Source of the DNA: Modestobacter sp. VKM Ac-2982
GTDB lineage: Bacteria; Actinomycetota; Actinomycetes; Mycobacteriales; Geodermatophilaceae
NCBI RefSeq assembly: GCF_026967935.1
Contig: NZ_JAPVBL010000006.1
Span: 172,051-236,050 of the forward strand
DNA: 64,000 bases
Direction: 5' to 3'
The notes below the pieces were generated by a model that was not told where the DNA came from, ran no database searches, and saw nothing but the letters and a program-made list of their open reading frames with translations. The position numbers and the translations under genes were made by a program. Each line of letters opens with the position of its first letter. Within the stretch, counting starts at the first letter, position 1. Shown here in pieces: positions 16,001-23,700 of the stretch.

Positions 16001-17616
16001 GCAGCGCCCGGGTGCTGGAAGCGCTCGGCCGCGTCGACACCGTCTGCTTCGACAAGACCGGCACGCTGACGGAGAACCGCCTGCGCGTCGCGCGGCTCGT
16101 CCCCGTCGGTCCGGACGGCAGTACCGACGGTTCCGACGACGAGGCCGCCGAACCGGAGCTGCTCCGGCTGGCCGCCGCGGGCATGGGCAACGGCGACGAC
16201 CGGGCGCACGAGACCGACCGCGCGGTCGTGGCGGCCGCCACCGAGCGCGGCCTGGGCCACGACGGCGCGCCGGACGAGGCGCTGGCCTTCACCGCGGGCC
16301 GTGGCTTCTCCGCCGCCGTCCGGGACGGCCGGCTCGTGGTCAAGGGCGCCCCCGAGGTGGTGCTCCGCCGCTGCGCCGACGACCCGCAGGTGCGCGACCG
16401 CGTCCGGCAGCTGGCCGGCGACGGGCTGCGGGTGCTCGCCGTCGCCGACCGCGCGGTCGACGGCCTGCCCGATGACCTCGACGAGGCGGCCGACCGGCTG
16501 ACCTTGCGCGGGTTCATCGGGCTGGCCGACACACTGCGCGAGTCCTCGGTGCGCGCCGTGGAGCAGCTACGGGCCGCCGGCGTCCGGGTGGTGGTCGCCA
16601 CCGGTGACCACCCGGGGACCGCCAGCGCCATCGCCGCCGAGGCCGGCGTCCCCGACGCCGACCGAGTGGTCACCGGCGCTCAGCTGGCCCGGGCGTCGGA
16701 CACCGAGCGGGCCCGGATCGTCCGCGAGACGGCCGTGTTCGCCCGGCTCTCGCCCGAGCAGAAGGTCACCCTGGTGGCCGCGCTGCGCCGGGCCGGGGCG
16801 ACGCTCGCGATGACCGGCGACGGGGTGAACGACGCCGCGGCGATCCGGCTGGCCGACGTCGGCGTCGGGGTCGAGGGCGCGGAGTCGCCGGCCGCCCGCG
16901 CCGCTGCCGATCTGGTGCTCACCGACCTGGACCTCACTCGGCTGGTCGACGCGATCGCCGAGGGCCGGGCGATGTGGTCCCGCGTCCGCGACGCGGTGTC
17001 GATCCTCGTCGGCGGCAACGCCGGGGAGGTGGCGTTCACCGTGCTCGGCACCGCCGTCGGAGGGCGGGCGCCGCTGGGCACTCGCCAGCTGCTGCTCGTC
17101 AACCTGCTCACCGACATGTTCCCGGCGCTGGCCGTCGCGGTCGCCGCGCCGCGGCACGTCCCGGCCGGGGACGACGACGGCCCGCTCGCCGAGCACCCGC
17201 TCGCCGCCGTGCTGCGGGCCGGTCCCCACCGCGGGTTCACCGACGCGGTCCGGCACATGGTGCTGGTCCGGGGAGCGGCGACGACGGTCGGCGCCACCGG
17301 CGCCTGGGTCGTCGGCCGGTTGACCGGGCCGCTGCCCGGCCGGGCCAGCACGATGGGTCTGGCCGCACTGATCACCACCCAGCTGGCGCAGACCGCGTGG
17401 TCGGGCCGGCGCAGCCCGCTGGTCCTGGTCACCGTGGCCGGCTCGCTCGCCGTCCTCGTGGGGATCGTGCAGACCCCTGGGGTGAGCCGGTTCTTCGGCT
17501 GCACGCCGCTGGACCCGGTGTCGTGGTCGGTGGTGCTCGGGTCGGCCGCCGTCGGGGCCGCGGGCGCCGAACTGGTCCCGGGCGTCATCGCCCGGTGGCG
17601 CAGTCACCCGGCGTGA
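13045..17616 (+). CDS. very large cation-translocating P-type ATPase (CtpI-like)
   Basis: The 1,523-residue protein has every P-type ATPase signature: LTGES at about 845, the PEGLP bend in the ion-binding helix at about 960, the phosphorylated Asp in DKTGTLTE at about 1003, the KGAPE nucleotide pocket, and TGDGVNDAAA at about 1257. The 700-residue N-terminal extension contains membrane-prone and regulatory segments, as in mycobacterial CtpI, which is of similar size. PEGLP rather than CPC argues against a copper or heavy-metal (P1B) pump and for a P2-like cation. The substrate is unproven. The ATG at 13045 follows a run of six G. It is convergent with the Nudix-fold regulator gene. Confidence 0.85.
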   Translation: MALLRPIAWAGSAAREATRLATGAAALAAVPVVVGAGLLGETASVTSRVARAGATVATGSIHLARDAAVSGTRAVGTLVTGADPFPGGHLHDLVDAAKGMVEPPLARRTRRVWGDRDRLQIEVEAPADDETPEARTALRRQLERLEGVEWATVNDVVGRVLVAVDARRVTVDDVVGVVTEIEQARGATGVFPQRPDHPADLEPLLAAVLAAAVDTAAVGVAAAAKVLPIPAVHRHATLLMALLDTQQWLKRAVSDRVGPVGTDLVFEGTGALLHALTQSPTVPALNAAAAIQRALEMRARRQVWRRRERELCRPEPDDAAPEQPPGPRPGSLPAGPIETYRERLAPTELAAALGLVALTRRPGRSADLLKALTPKAAVQGRESFAAVLDLLLSRRGILPMDGSAYRRLDRIDTVVVDGRTLCTGPPTVVEATAEADGWDDADVWSAAARLLADDDADAGAAAGNGTGRLRLGPPRTPADAPGGEVRSLLKGRRRVGTAMVAPELDPHAESLLTTAADAGLRLVLSRHVGTREIAGLADDVTSAEEGLVDTVRRLQSDGRGVLLVSAADGPALLASDIAVAPVLAGRGPAWGADLVTAPGLADACRIVAAVPDAKAVSRRAAGTALTGNVLGGLLAAVGSARYGQRRATTPGKWATVTTMTTGSWVAVRAAGRPVPAPTAHTPWHALEPDEVLRRLADLPREPEHRPGRVPAAARLVAGVPAVRTPARFARTVSAELADPLTPVLATGAAATAVLGEATDAFLVGSVTGINAVVSGLQRLRAETALEALLLDQGHCARRETDGGSEEVPATALRVGDVVLVEPGDVVAADARLLEVEDLEVDESGLTGESLSVAKSVAPTPGAEVADRSCLLFDGTTVVAGRGRAVVVAVGQATQAGRAARAAGGAAPPAGVQARLAELTRAVLPLTLAGGAAVTALGLLWRRPLRESVAAGVAIAVAAVPEGLPLVATVAQQAAARRLSRRGAVVRSARVLEALGRVDTVCFDKTGTLTENRLRVARLVPVGPDGSTDGSDDEAAEPELLRLAAAGMGNGDDRAHETDRAVVAAATERGLGHDGAPDEALAFTAGRGFSAAVRDGRLVVKGAPEVVLRRCADDPQVRDRVRQLAGDGLRVLAVADRAVDGLPDDLDEAADRLTLRGFIGLADTLRESSVRAVEQLRAAGVRVVVATGDHPGTASAIAAEAGVPDADRVVTGAQLARASDTERARIVRETAVFARLSPEQKVTLVAALRRAGATLAMTGDGVNDAAAIRLADVGVGVEGAESPAARAAADLVLTDLDLTRLVDAIAEGRAMWSRVRDAVSILVGGNAGEVAFTVLGTAVGGRAPLGTRQLLLVNLLTDMFPALAVAVAAPRHVPAGDDDGPLAEHPLAAVLRAGPHRGFTDAVRHMVLVRGAATTVGATGAWVVGRLTGPLPGRASTMGLAALITTQLAQTAWSGRRSPLVLVTVAGSLAVLVGIVQTPGVSRFFGCTPLDPVSWSVVLGSAAVGAAGAELVPGVIARWRSHPA

Positions 17617-17639
17617 GTCGCCCGGCGGGTTCCCGAGGC

Positions 17640-18770
17640 TCAGTGCGCGCCGGTGACGCGCGCCAGTGCCTGCTCCAGCGCCGCGCGGGCCGCCTCCCGG
17701 TGCGCCGGCTCGTGCAGGGCAGCAGCGGGCACGTGCACATGATGCGTCGCCGCTGACGTGCGTTCGAGCCGGAAGTCCGGGTGGTCGTCGGTGACCGTCA
17801 CGGCGTCGTCCGGGTCGAGTCCGACGGAGAGCGTCTGCGGCCTGGCGTAGGCAGCGACCCGCTCCTCCCCTGCCGGCCGCACGGCCACGTAGTGCGGCAT
17901 CACCGTGAGCGTCAGCGGCACCTGGGCGCCGACCTCGTCCACGAGTCGCTGGATCGCCGACGCCACGTTGTGCGCGCCCAGCTCACTGAAGGTCCGGGCT
18001 GGACCCACGTCGTCCACCGGCCGGTCCGCCCGGTTCCGTTCCTTGCGCACCGGGCGGATGCCGAGGACGTCGGTCACGTCCCGGCTCTCCCCGGCGCGGC
18101 GGTAGAGCTCGGCCGGCTTGCCCATGGCGCCCGGCCGCTCCTTGCGGGCGAACTCCCCGGTGGGCTGGATGAGCCCCTTGCCGACCATGTACCGCCGGAA
18201 CGTGTCGATGGACGGCCGGCTCTCCCCCGGCCCGGGCCGTGGTGCGACCGCGTCGTGCAGCGTCTGCAGGCTCTTGAGCGGGAACGCCTCGCCGAGCAGG
18301 CCGGCGGGGTCGGGCTGCAGCGCGTAGTCCTGCCGTACCCGGTCGACGGCCAGGCGCACGATCACGTCGTGGTCGAACGGCTGCCCGACGGCGTCGTCCA
18401 CGGGCACCACCCGGACGTCGTCGCGGCTGGTCACCACCGGGTCGACGTCCTCGGCGAGCAGCAGGACGACGTGCGCGACGGAGAGGACCCAGCCCCGGTC
18501 GTCGCGCTCGGGGTCCTCGAAGACGTGCAGCTGCTGCGGGCGCGACCCGCGGAGGGCCACCTCCGCCGCCAGCGAGCGGAGGACGGCGTCGGCCAGCGTC
18601 TCCCCCTCGTGCAGGAAGGTGCCAGGCAGCGCCCACTCGCCGCGCCGCTGGTGCTGGACGACGCCGAGGGCGCCGTTGCGCACGTCCACCGTCAGGACGG
18701 CGGTGTCCACCGCGACGGACGGGCGTCGGTGGCCCGCCGACGAACGGTCCTGCTCTCCCTGGTCACTCAC
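17640..18770 (-). CDS. Nudix-fold protein, NrtR-like regulator candidate
   Basis: Residues 18-150 or so form a Nudix domain (VDTAVLTVD ... RRGEWALPGTFLHEGETLADAVLRSLAAEV). The Nudix box is degenerate: the REUxEE glutamates are replaced, as in NrtR regulators, which bind ADP-ribose or related NAD metabolites instead of hydrolysing them. A winged-helix-like segment follows (about 150-240; SLQTLHDAV...FRRYMVGKGLIQPTGE). The final 120 residues form an extra domain of unknown function (PLTLTVMPHYVAVRP...AYARPQTLSVGL). The start is a GTG at 18770. It is divergent from an ADP-ribosylglycohydrolase fusion with only 71 bp between them, which fits regulation by an ADP-ribose-type ligand. A plain Nudix hydrolase is less likely given the box. 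Confidence 0.7.
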   Translation of the reverse strand: MSDQGEQDRSSAGHRRPSVAVDTAVLTVDVRNGALGVVQHQRRGEWALPGTFLHEGETLADAVLRSLAAEVALRGSRPQQLHVFEDPERDDRGWVLSVAHVVLLLAEDVDPVVTSRDDVRVVPVDDAVGQPFDHDVIVRLAVDRVRQDYALQPDPAGLLGEAFPLKSLQTLHDAVAPRPGPGESRPSIDTFRRYMVGKGLIQPTGEFARKERPGAMGKPAELYRRAGESRDVTDVLGIRPVRKERNRADRPVDDVGPARTFSELGAHNVASAIQRLVDEVGAQVPLTLTVMPHYVAVRPAGEERVAAYARPQTLSVGLDPDDAVTVTDDHPDFRLERTSAATHHVHVPAAALHEPAHREAARAALEQALARVTGAH

Positions 18771-18841
18771 CCGTTGACCGTAGGGCGTGTGTGCGGCTGA
18801 CTCGTACGCGGTTGCAGGCGTGCGACCTGGATGGAGGCCTG

Positions 18842-20257
18842 ATGACCCAGCCCATGCCCCGCGACCACCGTGTCGCCGGTGCGCTGATCGGTTCCGCCGT
18901 CGGCGATGCCCTCGGCGCGCCGTTCGAGTTCGGCCCGGCCGGCCAGTTCTCCGCCCGCTTCCTCACCGACGCCCGCGGGGTGGCCACCGAGATGTGCGGC
19001 GGCGGATCGCTGGACCGGGAGCCGGGCGAGTTCACCGACGACACCCAGATGGCGCTGCTGGTGGCGGCGTCCCTGGTCGAGCGGGGCGGTCTGGACGAGG
19101 CCGACCTCTTCGACCGGTTCCGCACCTGGCTGCGCGCCGACCCGCCGGACGCCGGGAAGCAGACCCGCGCCGTCCTCGGTTCCGGCCGGCAGTGGGACGT
19201 CGCCGCGGCTGAGCACTTCGCCCGCTCCGGGCACGCGGCCGGCAACGGCTCGCTGATGCGGACGACGCCGGCCGCGATCTGGTTCGCCCGGTCCGGCACC
19301 GAGGCCACCATGGACGCCGCTCGGCGGATCTCCGCCCTCACCCACGGCGACCCGTCGGCCGGCGAGGGCTGCGCGGTCTTCCACGAGCTGGTGCGGGTGG
19401 CACTGGACGGCGGCGACCCGCTGGCCGCGATACCCGCAACGCTGGAGCTCGTGACGCCGGAGCATGGCGGCCGTTGGGCGACCGTGCTGGCACCGGACTG
19501 GACGCCGGACCAGGCGACCGAGAGCAACGGCGCGGTGTGGCCGACGCTCGGCTCGGCGGTGTGGGCGCTGCGGCACGCGGACGACTTCGCCCGGGTGATG
19601 CGGCTGGTCATCGACCTCGGTGGTGACACCGACACGGTGGCCGCCGTCGCCGGCGGGCTGGCCGGTGCGGTGCTCGGCATCGCCGGCATCCCGATGCGGT
19701 GGACCTCCGTCGTCCACGGCCGGGTGCCCGGCTACGCCGACAAGCGCTGGGACCTGGCCGACCTGCACGCCCTCGCCATGACCCTGGACGGCAGCCCGAC
19801 CAACCGACACGTAGCGGCCCGCAGCGCTCGGATCGAGCCGCGCGAGGTGCTGCCCGGTGTGTGGGCCGCTGACCTGGACGGCGCGCGGAACAGCTCCCCT
19901 GACTTCGCCGTGGTCTCGCTGTGCCGCACCGGGGAGCCGTTCGGGCACGAGGTCCAGCGGTTCGCGTATCTGACCGACGACGACGCGAACAGCGAGGTAG
20001 ACGCGGTACTGGCAGACGTTCTCGACGACATCGCGGCGCTGCGCGCCGAGGGCCGACCGGTGCTCGTGCACTGCCACGGCGGGGCGTCCCGGACCGGACT
20101 GGTGCTGCGGGCGTGGCTGCGCCGGACGGAGGGCCTGTCGGCCGCGGAGGCGACGGCCAGGGTGCAGGACGCGTGGCCGCACCTCGGGCTGTGGAACGAC
20201 AGCTTCACCGCCGCGCTGGACCGCCTGCCCCGGTCGACCGGCGCAGCGAGTGGCTGA
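18842..20257 (+). CDS. ADP-ribosylglycohydrolase fused to cysteine-dependent phosphatase
   Basis: The 471-residue protein has two parts. Residues 8-310 are an ARH/DraG-type ADP-ribosylhydrolase with GSAVGDALGAPFEF, the Mg-binding FTDDTQM, AGNGSLMRTTPA and the second metal site GGDTDTVAAV. Residues 330-465 are a dual-specificity-phosphatase-like domain with the HCHGGASRTG signature (CX5R, Cys at about 410). It should remove ADP-ribose from a protein or nucleic acid and a phosphate from the same or a linked substrate. All expected catalytic residues are present in both halves. The ATG at 18842 has GGAGG 4 nt upstream. It faces the Nudix-fold regulator across a 71-bp divergent promoter region. 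Confidence 0.85.
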   Translation: MTQPMPRDHRVAGALIGSAVGDALGAPFEFGPAGQFSARFLTDARGVATEMCGGGSLDREPGEFTDDTQMALLVAASLVERGGLDEADLFDRFRTWLRADPPDAGKQTRAVLGSGRQWDVAAAEHFARSGHAAGNGSLMRTTPAAIWFARSGTEATMDAARRISALTHGDPSAGEGCAVFHELVRVALDGGDPLAAIPATLELVTPEHGGRWATVLAPDWTPDQATESNGAVWPTLGSAVWALRHADDFARVMRLVIDLGGDTDTVAAVAGGLAGAVLGIAGIPMRWTSVVHGRVPGYADKRWDLADLHALAMTLDGSPTNRHVAARSARIEPREVLPGVWAADLDGARNSSPDFAVVSLCRTGEPFGHEVQRFAYLTDDDANSEVDAVLADVLDDIAALRAEGRPVLVHCHGGASRTGLVLRAWLRRTEGLSAAEATARVQDAWPHLGLWNDSFTAALDRLPRSTGAASG

Positions 20258-20289
20258 GTCAGCCGACCAGCCTGGCTACGAGCGGCGAA

Positions 20290-20313
20290 GGTCGAGGTGG
20301 GCGACTTCGACAC
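20290..20313 (+). repeat. 24-bp exact copy of part of the EEP-family gene
   Basis: Positions 20290-20313 repeat 1290-1313 exactly, in the same orientation. The original copy encodes VEVGDFDT near the C-terminus of the EEP-family enzyme. Similarity stops on both sides. It lies in the 165-bp noncoding stretch after the ADP-ribosylglycohydrolase fusion and may be what is left of a related gene. Confidence 0.5.
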
Positions 20314-20422
20314 ACGCGGACAGCAGTGCGGGAGCCCATCGAGCTGATGACCCACACTCGGGCGCCGCTGGCCACGCCCGTTGACGCCCCGTGACCGCAG
20401 ACCCTGGAGAAGAGACGTACCG

Positions 20423-20587
20423 ATGATCTGGTTCCTGCTCGGAGTACTGCTCGTCTCCGCCATCGCGGGCGGACTGGTCGCCTGGCGCGCCCCCGACAAC
20501 TACATCGCCCTGTCGGTCGCCGGAAGCCTGTTCATGGTGGCCTTGTCAGCGCTCCTCATCCCGTTCGTGCTCACCGTCCTGCAGTAG
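20423..20587 (+). CDS. 54-residue protein with two membrane helices
   Basis: The product (MIWFLLGVLLVSAIAGGLVA ... ALSVAGSLFMVALSALLIPF) is two hydrophobic helices joined by a short polar turn. I start it at the ATG at 20423, with GGAGAAGAG about 8 nt upstream. No family is recognised. It stands alone between the ADP-ribosylglycohydrolase fusion and the DUF4011 helicase gene. Confidence 0.6.
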   Translation: MIWFLLGVLLVSAIAGGLVAWRAPDNYIALSVAGSLFMVALSALLIPFVLTVLQ

Positions 20588-20596
20588 CGCGGCGCC

Positions 20597-20622
20597 GGCC
20601 GTGGCGTGAGCACGCCGTGGCC
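20597..20622. terminator. candidate stem-loop after small membrane protein gene
   Basis: GGCC-GT-GGCGT pairs with ACGCC-GT-GGCC around a GAGC tetraloop, giving two G/C stems of 4 and 5 bp with a 2x2 internal loop. It begins 10 bp after the stop codon at 20587. There is no U-tract. Confidence 0.35.
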
Positions 20623-20728
20623 GTCACCGCCGCAGTGAGACGTATCGACTTCGTCCGCTGACGCCCCAGCTGCCACAACCGTCACGGCGTGACCCGGACT
20701 CGTCGCTGCCGGCCGGTAGACAGGGCAC

Positions 20729-23700
20729 ATGACTGACCCCGCGGACCTGCACCCGGCGACGACCGACGCGGCGGCGCAGGGCGCTCGGGTCACCGTCGAG
20801 GTCACCGCGGTGCCCGTGCTCAGCTACGCACTGGCGCACAACGGCATCGCCGTCGTCTCCCAGCTGGTGCTCACCGGCCACGACGAATCGGTGCGGCACG
20901 CCAGCGTGCACGTGGCCGTCCGGGACGCCGAGGGTCCGATCGGCGAGGCCGTCGAGCTGTTCGCCGACGTCGACCCCGGCCACACCACGGTGCTCACCGA
21001 CGTGGGACTGCGGCTCGACCCGGCGGCGATGCTGCAGGTCGAGGAGCGCCGTCCCGGCTGGTTGTCGGTCCTGGTGGAGAAGGACGGCGAGGTGCTCGGC
21101 CGGGCGCGCGTCCCGGTGCAGCTCCTGGCCGCCGCGCAGTGGCTGGCCACTCCGCTGGAGCTGGCGATGGAGATGCTCGCCGCCCACGTCCTGCCCAACC
21201 ACCCGTCGATCCCGGCGCTGGTCGCGGAGGCGGCCGAGGTGCTGAACACGGAGACCGGCAGCCCGTCGATCCAGGGCTATCAGTCCGGCCCCGAGCGGGT
21301 GGACGCGATCGCCGCCGCGATCTGCGCCGCCGTCCAGGCCCGCGCCGTCCGGTACAGCGAACCCCCGGCCAGCTGGGCCGACGTCGGGCAGAAGGTGCGC
21401 ACGCCCGGCGAGGTGCTCGACGAGCGGGTCGGCACCTGCCTGGACCTGGTCGTCGTCCTGGCTGCCGCGCTGGAGCAGGCCGGCATCCGGCCGCTGCTGT
21501 GGCTGGTCGAGGGGCACGCCTTCATCGGCTACTGGCGGGAGGAGCTGTCGGCGCAGAGCTCGGCGACCACCGACGTCGCCAGCCTGGTGAACCTGGTCGA
21601 CCTGGGGCTGATCCGGCTGGTCGAGACGACCATGCTTACCACCCGCACCGAGCCGGTCGGCTTCGAGGAGCTGCACCGCCCGCCGTACGCAGCGTGGCTC
21701 ACCGGCGACCTCGACCGGGTGATCGGCGTCGTCGACGTCTACCGCGCCCGGCGCGACGGCGTCCTCCCGCTGCCGGCCCGCACCCGGGACGCCGACGGCA
21801 CCGTGCAGGTGGTCGAGTACCGGCCGGCCGTGCACAGCACCCCGGCCCGCCCGACCGACAGCGGGACGGCGGCTCCGCTGGATGCTCGTGAGGCAGCCCC
21901 GCCGCGGATTGCGCAGTGGAAGAACGCGCTGCTGGACCTCAGCCTGCGCAACCGGCTGATCAACTACACCCCGCGTGCCGGGATCGCGCTGACCGTGCCC
22001 GACGCGCAGCTGGGCGCGCTGGAGGACCTGGTCAACGGCGGGACGGCGCTGACCCTGCTGCCCAGCGACCAGCTGGCCGCCGTCCAGCGCGAGCGCGGAC
22101 TGCGCTCGGCCCGGGAGCTGCCGCAGGAGCAGCTGGCCGAACTGCTGCTGGACCGCCGCGGGCTGTACGTCGACGTCCCGGAGGCCTCGTACCTCACCCG
22201 GATGCGGGCGCTGGCCTACAAGGCGAAGACGGTGCTGGAGGAGACCGGCGCCAACAACCTGTACCTGGCGCTGGGCAGCCTGGCCTGGGAGCTGGACGGC
22301 CGGCCGCTGCGCTCACCGTTGATCCTGGTGCCCGTCGTGCTGAAGGCCCACTCCCGGTCCGGCGCCTACCGGCTGACCGTGGACGAGTCCGGCACCAGCA
22401 CGCCCAACTACTGCCTGCTGGAGAAGCTGCGCCAGCTGCACGGGCTGAGCGTGCCCGGCCTGGCCGAACCGACCGAGGACGGCGCCGGGATCGACCTGAA
22501 CGCCGCGCTGCAGGCGATGCGGGTCGCGCTGGTCGAGCAGGGGCTGCCGTACCGGGTGGAGCCGACCGCGGATCTCGCGATCCTGGCGTTCGCGAAGTTC
22601 CGGCTGTGGAAGGACCTGGACGAGCACTGGGCCACGCTGAGCCAGAACCCGCTGGTCGCCCACCTGGTGCACTCCCCCACCGACCCGTTCGACGACCCGG
22701 TCGCCGAGGACGGCTCGGTCGACCTCGACGAGCTCGCGGCCGCCGTGCCGGTGCCGGCGGACGCCTCGCAGCTGACCGCGGTCGCCGAGGCCGCCGCCGG
22801 CCGGACGTTCGTGCTCGAGGGCCCGCCGGGGACGGGCAAGTCGCAGACCATCACCAACCTGCTGGCCCGGGCGGTCGCCGACGGCAAGCGGGTGCTGTTC
22901 GTCGCCGAGAAGCGGGCCGCGCTGGACGTCGTCGCCCGGCGCCTGGACGCGGTCGGGATGGGCCCGTTCGCCCTCGACCTGCACGACAAGGGCAGCCGGC
23001 CGGCAGTGGTGCGGGCCCAGATCCGCGCGGCGCTGGAGCACGCGGTGCAGGTCGACGAGCAGGGGCTGGCCGCCGACGGTGAGGACCTCCGCTCGGCCCG
23101 GCGCTCGCTGGCCCGGTACGCCACCCGGCTGCACGAGCCGAACGCCGCCGGCCTGTCGCTGTACAGCGCGCACACCGGCGCGCTCAGCGTCGGCGACTCC
23201 GTGCCGCCGCTGCCCGTCTCGCCCGCTGCGGTCGGTGGGTTGACCGCCGAGGACGTGGCGGCGGTGCGGCGGGCACTGGCCGGGCTCCCGGACGTCGCCG
23301 ACCTGGCCCGGCCGCGGCCGGGCCACCCGTGGAGCTTCGTGGACGTCGCCGACGTCGACGTGCCGGCCGCCGCGACCGCCGCTGCTGCGGTCGATGCGGC
23401 CGTCGCCGAGCTCCTAGGCTCGGCGCGGCTGGCGCCGGTGCTGGCCGCGGTGACCACGCCAGGCGACCTCGCCGGGCTGGCCCGGGTGCTGGACGGCCCG
23501 CCGGTCGACCTGACGGTGCTGGACGAGACCCGGTCCGCACGCTGGCGCACCGAGACGGCCGCACTGTCCGCCGACGTCGCCGCGTTCTGCGCGGCACCGG
23601 GCTTGGACGGAGCGACGCCGGCGGCGCTGGACCTGCCGCTGGCGGAGATCGCCGCCGCCGGGGAGGCCGCTGCGCAGTCGGGCTTCTTCGGCCGCAAGAA

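Noticed and set aside
17613-17642. Hairpin between the P-type ATPase and regulator genes
   Set aside because: Only TGAG/CTCA plus a bulged three-base pair match, too weak to call a terminator.
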